A DNA stretch of 64,000 bases from Medicago truncatula (GCF_003473485.1 NC_053042.1:3732501-3796500); one strand, 5' to 3'; shown: positions 48,031-61,924, counted from the first letter of the stretch. Notes: generated by a model from the letters alone, not told the origin. Translations and numbers: made by a program.

Positions 48031-49189
48031 TGAAATCCCTATCTAGACAAGACAAAAAGTTAACCTCCCACCCCTTTGGTATCACAAAACCTTTCATGTT
48101 TCAACTAATTGATCACCTGCTTTTCTGATTGAAAAGGATCTTAAAATAAGAAGGGTAGCATTTTCCATTCCTAAGGTGACCCTATAGGACAAAATAAGCA
48201 AAATTCAAGCAATACAAAGCATGAATTAGCTAAAACATTACTGAAACAGAAATGAAGTAATCAGATCTGCTCAACAATAACGGATCCAAACTTCTATTTC
48301 AATAAATATCAATCATAAAAATAGCTATTTGCCACAAGCATAACCAACTTCTTCTCACAACTCTACTTTGTTTACCTTTATCAACTATAGAGACAACAAT
48401 TAGAAACAGCCTGAAAACATTTAAAAATACAAACTTTATATGCATGAAAACATGTTCCACTCAAGAAAATTAAAACCCCACCAATTAAAAAGAGACAAAT
48501 TTAAAAAAGGGTAAGAAAACAACAACACCCCTTATCTACAAACACAAGAAAGAACAAACAAGTCATGAGAAAGAAACCCAGAAAAAGTGCAAAGTCTCAA
48601 TAATCACAAGAAAAAACAAAAAAGATAACAACCCTTTTTCATATAGAGTTGCCTGGATCTGAGGCAACACATCACAGGCTTTTAGTCTCAATAGTCATAA
48701 TTATTACTACAAAATCAATCAATGAATGAATGAAAAAAAGTGAGAAAAACCCAAAAAACAAAAACAAAAGAAGTGTCACTACTCACTACCTAATTTTGTC
48801 AACGGTGTAGGGTCTGGTTGGTTCCTTCACTTCCAACTATCTTTACTCTCTCTCATGTTGCTTCTCACATTGACACCTGAAACCCATGGATTGGGAAAAA
48901 GCAACATAGCATCATTAACATTATTAACCTTATAAAAAATAAAATAAAAAAAGACATAAGTGTTTGTTTTTTTCCTTACTTAATAATCTTGACCCATTAA
49001 ATTATAACAGCTCAGTTATGTTCTTTTCTTTGATTGTATATTTTTCTAATATATGATATGATTTGCATACCAGAGTGATGTGTTGATGGGTAAGTGGGTG
49101 TTTAGAATTGGAAGCAAGGAGAAATGGATGAGAAAGATGACCAACAAAATTGTATTAAATTAATTAAATAAACTATATGAAATTATAGC
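48031..49189 (-). promoter_or_regulatory. Upstream region of the PP2C gene
   Basis: AC/A-rich transcribed-type sequence over about 48031-48850 probably contains the 5' untranslated region, perhaps with a leader intron, followed by the promoter. No exact transcription start or ABRE core was assigned. It is inferred from position only. Confidence 0.4.
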
Positions 49190-49300
49190 TAAACTGACAA
49201 ATACCGAAATTGTAAGTCGAACATCATGACTCGAGTTCGAACCTGAGACCTCACAGTTGTGTGTGAGTTTATTTTTAGTGGATTGTCACTTCATCTTAGA
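49190..49300 (-). mobile_element. SINE-like repeat copy
   Basis: Minus-strand copy of the family described at 21065. It includes the CTCACAGTTGTGTGTGAGTTTA phrase on the plus strand and the B-box-like GGTTCGAACTC on the minus strand. Confidence 0.5.
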
Positions 49301-49436
49301 CAAAAAAAAAAACTATATGAAATTCTTATTTTATTTGAAGATTAATTTATATACATTGACGGTGTAAGTTTTTTTACACGTATATTCAATCAAGATAAAT
49401 AGATACATGTAGAAATATTTGTCTAAAAGTCTTATC

Positions 49437-49540
49437 TTAATTTGTAAATGTCGAAATTGCAAGGCCGAACGTCATGATCCGGATTTAAACTCAGAACCTC
49501 ACAGTTGTGTGTGAGTTTAATTTTAGTAAATTACCACTTA
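49437..49540 (-). mobile_element. SINE-like repeat copy, second in tandem arrangement
   Basis: This shares ACCTCACAGTTGTGTGTGAGTTTA-type sequence and preceding GTCATGA words with the copy at 49190-49300, about 240 bp apart in the same orientation. The B-box is degraded (GGATTTAAACTC). Confidence 0.5.
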
Positions 49541-51136
49541 GAAAAAAAATTAATGAATTATTTTAAAAAAATAGATAATTTGATTGAATATATGTGTAAA
49601 AAAATACATTGTCAAGTTTTTTAAATTAAATTGATTTATTTATTTATAGGCAAAATAAGAAAATGCTTTTAAGAGAGAAAGGGACAACAATAAAAAGGGA
49701 AAGTTTTTTTGGGGTGAGTGTAGAGTGGAGTGTATAGTGAGAGAGAAGGAAGAGAGTGGACAGGTGTCAAATCTTGAAAAGTATTTGAAGAGCATATTAA
49801 AGCTTCTCCACTCATCCATCCATGGACCATTACATTATGATGTATGTGTTGGCTTTCATCCTTCCATCCCTAGTTTCATATATTGTGTGTGCGCTTTAAA
49901 AGGAATCATGCCATTGTCATGTAATCTAACCATAGTTCTTCATTGTTGGAACAAATTTTCAATGCTATTGAAATATTGTGGCTAGTCTCTTTTCTCATAA
50001 TAATCACGGTTAATATAATTTTCCTTTCTAGGTTGATTAAATACTTTGCAATTATTTAATTCTTCATGTATAAAAATATAAAATCTTTAGTAAAAGTTGG
50101 TCTATTGGTAAGGATTTGACACATGTTTTATAAAAGTGAGCTTAAATTTTGGTGTCGATGTGAACACTTTATAAGTGAGTTAGTATGTAACTATTACCTT
50201 TTGATTCATCTTAATGTATGAGTTCAATTTTAATAATATCAACACTTGTTTTGACTCATGTATAAGTGGATTTGGATAAGTCTGCATAAGGCGGAGAAAC
50301 AAAGAGGTGAGTGTGGTGTTCTCATTTTTCACTATGAGTTGGTACTCTATGCTTCTTTCGTGGGATACCAGGGCATTCACTGAGATTTTGTGAGAATTTA
50401 TTCCCCATGGATTTCGATGATGGAGTTTGTGGATAGAGGACAAGAACTTTGAGCAAAGTTTCATCATATGATGTAATGTATAGCTATAGTTTATGATGTC
50501 GAAGAAAGATAACATGTATTTTTTGACGAGTTGTGAAGACAAACAATAAATTACCACAATAATGACTGGTATAGACAACTAAGTAACAATCATGATGTAA
50601 ATGATGACATGCCGATTTACGTTCATGGACTCGATAATGCAACAATCATTAAGTCAGTTATTTCATAATGGAGGCACAATCAAACTTAATACAATCGCTT
50701 AATCATGAAGATGTGTTCAAACAAAGTCAACGCAATTCATATCAATATTTAGTCATCTATAAGTCAACGAGCCCTATTATTGACAACACATTAAGTCAAC
50801 CTTTAACAATGAGATAATACAAGAACGTAGTTCCTAGATCTACTAGTAACTATGAGTATCATCAATTGGAATTGTCGAGACCTAAGTACATGTGACATGT
50901 CACATGTGCACAATTTCTACCCTAATTGCTAGTTTAGTGTCACAAATCTATGAATTTTATTAAAATTGTCAATTATTTTAATAAAGTTGTTAGATGTGTA
51001 AAAGAAGCTTCATTTTGGATAGAAAGGTGGGGTGTAACTTTTTTCGGACAAAATTTTCTCAAACTTGAAATTCAATTTTATGCACTTAGAGAGAGAGAGA
51101 AAAAAATAGCCAATTATGTGTACAAAATTTCAATAA
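49541..51136. other. Intergenic, no gene seen
   Basis: AT-rich, with short unsupported frames. Nothing was assigned. Confidence 0.4.
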
Positions 51137-51358
51137 TTTTAAAATGGGTTAATTAAGTAAATGATCCCTATAAATATTCTGAATTTCATTTATCGTACTT
51201 TTTAGTCCCTGTAAAAATTGTACGTTAGTATTTTCGGTCTCGAAAATGCTAAAGTAAAATGTCACAATGATTAAAAAGTGTGATTTTATTTTGTAGGGAC
51301 TAAAAGTAAAATTCTAAATATACATAGGAATCATTTACTTAATTAACCCTTTTAAAAT
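51137..51358. mobile_element. MULE-type MITE with perfect 9-bp target duplication
   Basis: The element spans 51146-51349 (204 bp). It begins GGGTTAATTAAGTAAATGAT and ends with the complement ATCATTTACTTAATTAACCC (one bulge inside). It is flanked by TTTTAAAAT at 51137-51145 and 51350-51358. Inner words TTTTAGTCCCTG and GGGACTAAAA are inverted, as in the MITE at 12459. Confidence 0.85.
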
Positions 51359-51574
51359 TGATCAAATATATGAAATCCATTTTTATTGAACCTAATATGA
51401 AATATTGCAAGAGTATCAACAATAAAGCTCTCCATTTGAATGCTTAAATGAATCCAACATATACACATCACTCGTTTTTATAATCACTACAACGAGGTTG
51501 ATCAAGAAAAAAATATGCCATAACCAAACATTTGTATCAACTATTTTACTTTTAATAGTAAAATGAAAATAATA

Positions 51575-51871
51575 TACTCCCTCTGTCCCAATTTAAGTGA
51601 ACATTTTGCTCATTTCACACTTATTAAGAAAAATGTATTAATGAAGAGAGAGAAAAATAGTTTTAAGTGCTCTTGTCAAGTATTTGTGCATTTATCATTA
51701 TCATAAATGTAAAGTATAATATATTGAATTGAGAGTGATGAAGGTAGTATTAATTAGAGTTATAGTTGGAAAAAATAATTAATATTGCATTGAAAAGTGA
51801 AATGAGTCACTTATTTTAGGATAGTAGTTTTTTTTTACAAAAAACTCACTTATTAGGGGACGAAATGAGTA
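51575..51871. mobile_element. Stowaway-like MITE
   Basis: The element spans 51577-51869 (293 bp). The start CTCCCTCTGTCCCAATTTAAGTG is typical of plant Stowaway (Tc1/Mariner) termini. The right end AGTCACTT...GGGGACGAAATGAG is a diverged complement, and both ends meet a TA dinucleotide (51575-51576, 51870-51871). Confidence 0.7.
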
Positions 51872-54800
51872 ATATTTGAATAAATATATTTATTTTTATA
51901 AAATTAGTGTATATGGGACTCACAAATGGTAAGAGAGAAAGCTTATAGAAATATTCATCTCTATAGACACTCATTTATCTATAGCTACAATGAGGGGAAA
52001 AATATTTGGATGACTTTGAATTTTTGTAATTTTGACGACTTTAGTGTATTTTGATTAGAAAATGATAGACGAAAGTTCAAAATAAATTATTTTGATCAAA
52101 GACTATGATTGGTTAGAAGAGATGTAGAGAAAAAGTTACTAATGTCACCAAAAACTCATAGTCACTAAAATGAAATTCGAATGAGAGTGTTTATTTAGCA
52201 CAATGCTGAATAAGAGAAAAACTCCTCGTTACTAATATCACATAATTTAATTATTTTTTTATATAATTATCGCAATGTTAAGTGACCCATCCAAAACGCG
52301 GATTTTTTCTAGTTTATTGTATATCTCGAATTAAACTTAGGTTTTATCGGACATAAATAAGCAACTTACTCATCCTAATCTTAGAAGAGTAAAAACATTT
52401 ATTTAAACATAAAAAAGTGTAAAAATCAATATCAAGTTTACATGACCCCTCCAACAATATGTTAGATACGAGGGAGAGACATTGATGCTATAGTTCCTTC
52501 TAAAGTCTTAAGGCAATGAAAATACGAGTTACTTTTCTTATATATCATTTATTTTATTTACTTATAGTTAATATGAGATTAAACCACTTGCACTTGAATA
52601 TGAACGAACGGTGTGAGTATCCAAATGATTATATTCGATCTAGCAAAGCTCTAGTAGTACTCGTTGGAGAATCCCAAAAACGCTGGAAGCAACAAAAAGA
52701 ATAGGTCACGAAAATACTATGGTACCACCAAAATGTTAAAGTATCGAGAATATATGTGACATCTCTCCTATATACCCCATTAAATTCGTGGATACGAATC
52801 AAACCAATCACTCACATTTGAAGACCGACCGACCTGTAATGACTTGAAAACGTTATGCACCAAGTTAACATGCACCTCTTGCATAACTTCTTTTTTTAAT
52901 GGAACCTCTTGCAAAACTTATAACTTTTGGTCCATATTATTAATGACTAATTTTTTGTCTAAATATTTTATATTGAAAGTTATAAAAGTCATATCTTTAG
53001 GACAACCTTGATCATGTGACATCACAATAATCTACGATCGGTGTATAACTAATCAATTATATTCTTTTATACACAAACTTTATATGTGTTTTGTTGAGCA
53101 TTGGACAACCATCATCGTGAATTTAGTTCTCGCGTGGTAACTTTTAGAAGCTTCTTGTCTATTGGGAGTAGTTCACAAGAGGTGACCCACTAGAGGAGCA
53201 AAAATAAGTTCATAATCATAACAGTACAAAGACATAACACATGTCTGTAATATAGAAATAACATGACAGAATCAAAAGGAAATGTTTGCAGCACAAAAAA
53301 AATTGCCAAGACTTATAAGAAGGACTTCCCCTAAATCACATATTCTAGTAAATCCACAACTCATCCCTTATTATAAATTTAAATATTATTTTATTGTAGT
53401 ATTAGTATCGTAGTGGCTAAAAATTCATGATCTCTTGAATTGAATTAGTGACTATAAGTAAACAATTAATTTTTCTAAGGTTTAAATACATATTAGAACA
53501 TCTTTATCAACTGAGCTATATTCACGAATAATGGATTGGATTCTTGCCACCACACAAACTCTTAATTTTTTTAGCTGTAGTGTCTCCTTGATCTAGCAAA
53601 AGGATCTTTATAACCCTACAGCATTATTCCTTCACCTTGAGTGACACATATAAGTAAACTAAGTAAAAACAAATTTCTAAATCAACAGGCATCAAAGCCA
53701 CTATCTAAGATTCACATTCTACATTTCATGGTCAAAGACAAAACATCTGCCATCATCCTAATTGCTAACTCGATGCAACCTGCTGGGCAACTATACTAGT
53801 ATGCTAAATTAATGAAATAAATACTGCATTAAGAATGAACCAAAATAACTAATGGGTTGGACTCAACTGATTAACAATTTTTAGTTGAGAACAATTCGTT
53901 AGAAAGAACTTGAATTCAAATTTTAGACAGAACAATTTATTTGCTAGATTTTATTTATCTTCTGACCAAACTCGAGATTATATCTCTCTTCCCGAGAACT
54001 GGAGGGTTGAGTAGCGAAGAAAATCTACTGACCAAAAACAAGAACAAACATACTACAATTATCCAATAGCAATTGTTTGTATAATTAAGTTTATGGCCAA
54101 TTTGGCCTAAAAGGAAACTATCCAACAATATAATCTTGAGCAGATGAGGTTCAACAATTTGCAATAAAATAATGCATTGGACATTTCATATCTTTCATGT
54201 TATCTAACTATTTATTTTTGAAGCGAAGAATTCATGATTGCAACATCATGAAGTAACTAACGTCCAATGCATTGCTTCTTCTTCATCATTTTACTTTAAA
54301 TTCAGTTGCAATAAAATTATTCGTTCAAAATTATGTTTTTTTAGTAGTCGGGATTTAAACTATAGACCTTGCATATTTTATGCATTGTCTTTACAAACGA
54401 AGCTAAGCTACGAGGACGTTCAAAATTATGTTTATCAAATGCAAAACCTTCCTAAAATTAATAGACTTCAAAATCTATTTTAATACTTTAGGGTTATCCA
54501 AACACAAACTTCAAACGACATCTTATTATGAAAAAACATAATCTCTTAAATACAGACTTATAGAGAGGGGACCTATAAATACCGTATTTTCTTTATATAT
54601 GAGTATTATAAAAAAGAAGAAATCATTTTAAAAAATTCAATGTCCTCTAGAGTCCTCCATCAATTGATTTTTTAAATCATCCTAAAGTTATATTATTAGC
54701 CACATGAGGTAAAATGAACTAACATATATCATCATTTCTGCTCATATTATGTCTTATAAGATTATACAAATGTTAACAAAACTATACATACTTTTTTTTT

Positions 54801-56402
54801 TACCCATAAAAAAACTATATATACTTATTATTATGATAAAAAGTCCTACATTTATTTATTAATTCGTATATGAATTAAAAAAAAATCCTGATTCAATTCA
54901 CTCATTGAAAGCTAAAATTATAAAACTCATCTCGATCAACTCAACTCACGTAGGCGTAGCTGAATTGAGTTTACTTGCACCTACGTAAATTAAATTTTTG
55001 AACGAAGAAAAAAAAATGTGCATTGAGTACATCTACAATGAATATGCGTAAAAACATCAAAAGAAAAACACACAATCATTTAAAAGTTCAATAACCTTTG
55101 CAATAGAATATTAATGAAAGATTTTGCATTCCAATTTTAATATTTCATAGATTTTAAATAACGGTAGCGGTCATAGTAGAGTTAAGGTTTTCACGATTTC
55201 AACTGTTACAGTGTTGCGTTACAGATTGAGGTCGTCACTGTATGAATTAATCAAAACATTGCACAATTACCCTCACCATTTCCTCTCACTCACCTCACAT
55301 TATTCTTTATAGGTTCTTCTTTCTCACTTCTTTTCCAATGTCACGGTACCGAATTATGGAACCACTAATTCATAAACATAAAAAAATCTCATCTCTAAAG
55401 TCCAAACTAACACAACCATATTCACACAAAAGACGATTTTTTTTCTCTCTAAAATCTCATTTTATCTATGTTACACACTTACATAACAACACCAAAATTA
55501 CGAGGAGAGGAGAGATCAAGGAATTGAAGGAGTAATGAACTATAATTAACGAAGAGGCGATGACCAAAATCTAAAACAATGTTCTTTTTTTCGCAGCTGT
55601 AACGATCGCTCGTAGTCCCACGGGCAAAAACGGTATTGTCGCTTGCTATACTGTTTTATAACGGCAGTTATCGCGGTAACGCCCCATTTTTTTAAACTTC
55701 AAACGTTCATTTTTCAATGGATGTTACTGAGAGAGATGGAATAAAAGTGAAATTGGAGATGAGTTTGTAAATTTAATAGAGAATCAAGGACTATTTATTT
55801 ATATTTTTATTTTTGAGGGGGGGCTATTTTGATTTTGATATTATGATAAAATATTAAACCAAATTTGATTAGATATAATTGAAAAGGTGTTAAAAGTACA
55901 TGGTACAAAACTACAAATTATTTTCACAAGTTGAGTGAATCACCAATCTTACCGGTGGAAGGAACCAAACAATGGCTGCAAAGCATAACTAACAAGTCAA
56001 TTTAACCACTCCACCTTCTCAAATCTCACCAACCAAACCACTCTTTCTTCTCCAATTCCCCTTTTCTCTTCTTTGGTAAGTAATTCCATTTCCAATCACC
56101 CTTTTCCTTTCCTTTGTTTCTTTCAAATCAATCTTACAATCTTCTCAATTTTGTAGCATAACAACATAGTTTTTCTCAAAATCCTGTCTTTTTTTTTTTT
56201 TATCTATCTATCTATCATAGGACCCACATGATAATCATGAATATTGAATACCATGTTGTTTTGTTGTCTTTTATGTTTTGAATACCATGATTTTAATTGA
56301 TCTGGTTATTTAAATACTTCTTCAGTTACACTTCTATCCAATGAAGTGAATGAATTTATTAGGGTATTGTTCAATTTTATTCTTTCAATTTTCAATTCAA
56401 AC
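51872..56402. other. Intergenic region upstream of the PMI1-related gene
   Basis: About 4.5 kb with no convincing gene. A SINE-like head fragment lies at about 54340-54415 (GTCGGGATTTAAACTATAGACCTTGCAT and GAAGCTAAGCTACGAGGAC, like the copy at 26.6 kb). Two patches richer in CG with GCGGTAACG/GGTAGCGGT-type words at about 55155-55235 and 55595-55690 face each other and may be ends of a degraded element. The immediate upstream region (about 56000-56400) should hold the promoter and leader, with (TATC)n at 56203-56216. Confidence 0.4.
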
Positions 56403-59400
56403 ATGATGATGAAACCAAACTTTGAGTCTCAAAATAAAGATGTTGGTGAAACTGAAACTGATTCAAATATTGGTCATGAAGAATTACTTCGTGACATTGA
56501 AGAATTAAGCAAAGCTCTTTACTTGGACAATACCCCTTTTAAGCCTTCTACCCTCTCTGCTGAAAAATCCCGTTCGTCAAAATCTCAACTTAACTCAACC
56601 CCGAGATTTGTAAGTGAGGATCTGTTGATAGGGGACAAGAAATTGTCTTCAAAATGGAATTGGAAGAAGCCCTTGAAAGTTTTAACAAATATTGGTTCGC
56701 AGAAGTTTGTTTGTTGCTTTAATCTTCATGTTCATTCGATTGAGGGACTGCCTTTGAGTTTCGACGGCGTTAGGTTAAGTGTGCATTGGAAAAGGAAAAA
56801 TAGCATTTTGCAGACCTGCCCTTCAAGGGTATTGGACGGTTCTGCGGAGTTTGATGAAACTTTGGTACATAGATGTTCGGTTTATGGTGGTCGTGTGGTG
56901 TCTGGTCGTTCTGTTAAGTATGAATCCAAGCGATTCTTGATTTATGCTTCTGTTGTCGGGGAACCTGAACATGACATTGGGAAACATCAGGTTGATCTCA
57001 CTAGGCTTTTGCCACGGAGTTTAGAAGAGTTACGGGGTGATAAAAGTTCAGGGAAATGGAGTACAAGTTTTAGGTTGGTTGGAAAAGCTTTAGGAGCTAG
57101 ATTAAATGTTAGTTTTGGTTATCAAGTAATGAAGGATGATTTAATGAGATTTGGTGCTAGTACTGGGAATGTTGTTAACCTTGTTAACTTGAAGACAAAT
57201 ACAAGCATCCCCGACAATGTTGCCGGTTTTAGTTCTAACAATAGGGATGTCATAAAGCTTCGGCCAACTCAGAATGACGTGGTGTTATCGAATGAAGCAG
57301 TGATGAATTCTGGCTCAGGTTTTTCTAAATCAATCACTTTCCTATATCAAAAGCTTGATGAGGAGAACTTCAATAATTCAGCATGCGCAGACTCAGAGTC
57401 ATCTCAAGGATCAAATCTAAATGTGTCTGATGACACTGAATTTTCCATCAGTGAACAAGGAGTAGAAACATCAGAAGAGGACTCGTTCGAATTTGATCAA
57501 ACAAGAATTCAAATAGTTGACATGTCCACAGTTGAAATCATTGATGTCGATGAGATTATTAAGGATGATGACACGTTTGTTGACAATAACGCAAGCTGTG
57601 ATTCACTGGATACCATATGTTCTAGGAATGTGAATTGGGATATAGCAGATAACAGCAAGCATAGATTCAGTATTTCATGTGTCGATCTACTATCCATGAA
57701 GATTAAGGATTCAGTTTCTGAGACGTCAAAGTTTCTTGACAAAGAAGAACACTACTTTAGTGTTAAATCAAATGATAAAGCACATAAAAAGTCACATAGC
57801 TTGGATGATGTCATCGACTCTGTCGCGAGTGATTTACCATCCATGAAGATTAAGGATTCAGTTTCTGAGACATCGGAGTTTCTTGACAAAGAAGAACACT
57901 ACTTAAGTGCTAAATCAAATGATAAAGCACATAAAAGGTCACATAGCTTGGATGATGTCATCGACTCTGTCGCGAGTGATTTCTTAAAGACGCTGGCATT
58001 GGAGAGCGGTTCATTTCGCTCAAGCTGTGACGGTGATCCCATGTCTCCTAGAGAGAAACTTTTAAGACAGTTTGAAAATGAGGCTCTAGCTTCAGGTAAC
58101 TTCGCTTTTGATTTTAATGCGAACGAGGAGGAATTGGGGCAATATACACTTGAACATAACTATGAGGATTATGACGTGGATTCTGATTTATCTTTAATTA
58201 TTGGTGCCGCGGAAGAGGAGTATGAAAGGGAAGATCAATCATTAATGCAGAGAAGGAAGGCCAAAATTCTTGAAGATCTTGAGACTGATACATTAATGCA
58301 ACAATGGGGTTTAGATGAGAGGGACTTTGAAAATTCTCCAAGAACCTGGTCTGGTGGATTTGGAAGTCCAATTGAAATATCCGATGAAGAACCATCCATA
58401 TTACCTTCGATTGGGGAAGGGCTTGGTTCGTTTTTTCAAACTAGGAGTGGAGGCTTTTTGAGGTCCATGTGTCCTTCCCTCTTCAGAAATGCTAAGAATT
58501 GTGGGAGCCTCATCATTCAGGCTTCTAATCCAGTCGTTCTACCTGCAAAAATAGGTAACGATATATTGGATATACTTCTGTACATGGCATCTGCTAGAGT
58601 TGAAGAGCTGTGCAATTATATCTCTAAATCAATGCCTTTGCAAGATATCACTGGAAAATCCATTAAGCATATTGTGTCGGATGCTAAGACCAACACGGAA
58701 GCTTCTGGAAGGTAAGCACGTGTGTTTGCGACATAATTACTAGTGAAAAATTGTGTTTTCAGTTTTCACTTTTATAAATGTTACATTCTTTTCCTTTTTT
58801 ATTCCAAGCATTTGATTTATTTCTGTTTCTGAATTTCCCTTATTAATTCTGTTTCAGGAAGGGATCATGGCAGCATAATTTGTTTGAAGAATTTCCATGT
58901 AGTTATTTAACAGATAAAGACAAATGCTTGGACTCTTTGTCTCTAGAAACTATAGCTCCTATGACTATTAACAAGATCGAATCTCTTTTAATAGAAGGGT
59001 TGAGAATTCAGTCTAGCCTGTCAAATGAAGATGCACCATCATGCATTCGTGGAGAAATCAACAATGATCTTGATGGTTTGATGGATCTGTCGGTTACGTT
59101 GGATCAATGGTTGAGACTTGATTCTGGCATCATCCAAGGAGAACATAATTTGGAACAAATTTTGAAGATTCTTAAAGCACACAATTCTAAAATCACAGAA
59201 TTATATAATGAAGGGTTGGGAAATGGCATCGATAAGGAGAAAATAGATGGCAGAAAGCGCTGTTATTTGGGAGAGCACGCAACAATGGCTTTTATGATCC
59301 AGCACAGAGATCCTCTAAGAAACTATGAAGCAGTTGGAGTTCCAATGCTGGTTTTAACTCAGGCAGAAAGAGTTGACATACATGAAATGGAGAAAGACTG

Positions 59401-59746
59401 CGACAATTTTGTTGAGAATGAAGATATAGATAAAGAACCACCTCAATCTAGATTCAAAATCAAGGAGATTCATATTGCAGGTGTCCTTACCAAAAATGGT
59501 GGTAACCGACAAGTTTGGGGCACTGCGTCTCAGCAACAATCCGGGTTGCGTTGGTTGCTTTCCAGTGGCATGTGTAATACTGTCAAACACTCTTCTTCAA
59601 AATCGAAGTCGATTGTTGTTAGATCATCTTCACTGTTTGCCAACAAATTGATGAATCAAGATATCTTGTGGAGCATCTCTTGTGTTAATAGTAACATAGA
59701 GACTAATGCACACATTAGGAATCCTGATATCATGTTCCCAAAGTGA
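56403..59746 (+). CDS. PLASTID MOVEMENT IMPAIRED1-related protein (NT-type C2 domain)
   Basis: Two exons, 56403-58711 and 58858-59746, giving 1,065 residues. It starts at the first of three successive ATGs (MMMKP); the in-frame codons before it lack an ATG. PMI1 and its relatives are plant-specific proteins needed for chloroplast and nuclear movement in response to light; PMI1 acts with actin-based positioning. The N-terminus has the family motif LLRDIEELSKALYLDN. An NT-C2 domain (about residues 84-240) follows, with FNLHVHSIEGLPLSFDGVRL, GKHQVDLTRLLPRSLEEL and SGKWSTSFRLVGKA. The acidic central region contains a 49-residue tandem duplication. The C-terminal part contains RDPLRNYEAVGVPMLVLTQ and WGTASQQQSGLRWLL, typical of PMI1/PMIR proteins. 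Which paralogue (PMIR1 or PMIR2 type) is unclear. Confidence 0.9.
57694..57987 (+). repeat. In-frame 147-bp tandem duplication within the PMI1-related CDS
   Basis: The units start at 57694 and 57841 (period 147 bp, 49 codons). Each encodes MKIKDSVSETS, FLDKEEHY, KSNDKAHK and SHSLDDVIDSVASD. The two copies differ by only a few codons (for example K/E after SETS, F/L and V/A around HYxSxK, K/R after AHK), which indicates a recent event. Confidence 0.95.
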
Positions 59747-61529
59747 ACAGTGTCAGATCATTTTTCACTTGCTATTTTAGCCAATTTAGGAAATCTATCC
59801 ATGTAAAAGTAAAACTGTAAATAGTTACGAGTTAGCTAGCACAGATATTTTGACATGTATTGCATTTTATGACCTTTTGGACATGATCCTTTCTTTTCTG
59901 AATAACCCTTCCTGATTCTGTAGATTTGTACTCCAATTTAAGGAATAAAGTAAAATTATTATGTAGTTAATTGTTATGTACTTGGCTGAATTGTTGGTAT
60001 GCAATTGAGAACAATGTTTGTCTTATAATTTGGGTTGGATCTGAATCAACTTCACAAAATTTGTTTGTAAGGTGAGGATTACACTCATTTATAAACAATT
60101 GTTTAAATGTTGTCTCATCTAATGTGAGACTTTTAAAACACGTATCTCATTCAATATGAAACTCTTAACATAACTCTCGAAATGTGTCGTGAATGACATA
60201 GCGTTAACTTGTATCAAGTGGTCTATCAAATCTTAGATAGACTTTAATGTTATCTTATAATAATTTGAGTTGAGGCTAATTCAATTCTACAAAACTAATT
60301 TGTAAGGTGAAAATTGTTATAAACAATTGTTAAAATCTTTCATCAAATGTGGTACTATTGATAGGGGCATTTAGGTAAATCTGACCTAAACCAGAAGAAA
60401 ATCCAATATGTGGCTTTTGACAGATCCAACCCGACCCACACTGTCTAAGTTCAAAGTTGTTTGGTTTGAATTGAAAATTCAAATTCGTGGACCTGCTATT
60501 TGATACATACATTTAACTCATTTCACATGGTTTTAGCCTATTAGGCCTAACCGGGACATTGATTAAGAAAACAAATATAATAATATGGCGTTGAGACTTT
60601 GTGCAATCAACTCCTTAAAATTATAAAAAATGTAATTTTTAATTTAACACTTTTTTTTCCCCCTTAATTAGTGCCCCAAAAGCACTGGTTGACATGACCT
60701 TTAATAATAGGGAAATGACATCACATCTAAGATATTGAAGAGTTATTCAATTTTTGTAATACTTAAATTTTATAATCTTTTTGCTATATAAATGTTATAA
60801 GAAAAAGAACAATTATTTTACATACAAACAAATAGGATAATAGTCATTTTGATCCATTAATGTGTAACAAATAGCCATAATAGTCCTTTGATATATTAAA
60901 ATAGTCCATGATTGTGTATTATGTTAGTCAAAATAGTCTCTTACGTTAAAATATTTTATTAATATTGTTATATTAGTTCCCAATATATATTTATTTATAG
61001 TAATATAAGTCGTTATAAGGAATTATTTAGTGTCATATCAGTCATTATATGAAAAAAGTTAATATAAGTGTTAAGGCATTAACAAAGTGCATAATCACGA
61101 CTATTTTAGAATTTCGATACACTATTATAATTACTCGTTATACATTCAAATATCAAAATGATTATTGTCCATTACATATTTGTATTCTATTTCTCGACTC
61201 ATTGACCCAACTTGAACAAATTTGTTGGAATGAAGAAATTTAGATTTGAGAAATAATAACATAAACCCGACTTAAGCAAAATTGAAAATTTGTTGATTGT
61301 TGGGAGGAACGAATTTATTCAAAACTCCATCAAACCAAAACTAAGTTGTTATCTTTGCAACAATGACATAGAAGCAAGAGATATTTGACCACCTTAAGAC
61401 ACAAAGTCAAAGATTGATAGTTGATTAATAGAAATACTAATCTTATGCATCAATTTCAAAAGAAGAAGAGAATTGCTGTTCCCACATCTTGTTTGGCTGT
61501 GCCACACGAGTAAAATACGAAAATGCTCT
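59747..61529. other. Intergenic, with a direct repeat pair
   Basis: This is the 3' flank of the PMI1-related gene. At about 60017-60106 and 60249-60331 a phrase recurs (ATAATTTG(G/A)GTTG ... TTTGTAAGGTGA ... ATAAACAATTGTT), probably remnants of one dispersed repeat. Otherwise it is AT-rich with no gene. Confidence 0.45.
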
Positions 61530-61530
61530 T

Positions 61531-61652
61531 CGGCAGTTTGCTACCGAAGTTTTTAGGCAACCGGCGGCAGTTAACTGCCGAGGAAAACCTCGGTAGTTAA
61601 CTGCCGAGGAAATCTGAACTTAAACAATTTCGGTAGTAAACTGCCGAGGAAA
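61531..61652. repeat. Cluster of GC-rich palindromes (CGGCAGTTAACTGCCG type)
   Basis: Four related inverted words: about 61531-61552 (CTTCGGCAG...CTACCGAAG), 61565-61580 (a perfect 16-bp palindrome), 61588-61609 (one mismatch pair) and about 61630-61650. All share CGG(C/T)AGT-(T/A)-AACTGCCG. They lie about 270 bp beyond the stop of the PMD gene. Confidence 0.8.
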
Positions 61653-61924
61653 TCTTCATCTATAAAACATTTCAAAATCATTCTAACAGTATTTTTACAC
61701 AAAGTTTTAAAATTCATCATAACAGTTCAAATAACAAATAAATATTGGTGCAAATGCACAACTTAATTAAACCAACATTTTTGTACATTAAACAAAGTAA
61801 AAAAAGCCCATGAAATTAAAAATAACGTCATCAAAGTAGAAATATACAAATATACAAATATACATAACTCAATGTCATCAAAAGACTAAAACTAAAAAAT
61901 AAGTCCTAAAAAAGGAAAATAGTA

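Noticed and set aside
55338..55535. 65-codon frame beginning with a true ATG
   Set aside because: Lys/Ser/His-rich with no recognisable domain, and it lies between two CG-rich repeat patches; it was not strong enough to list as a gene.
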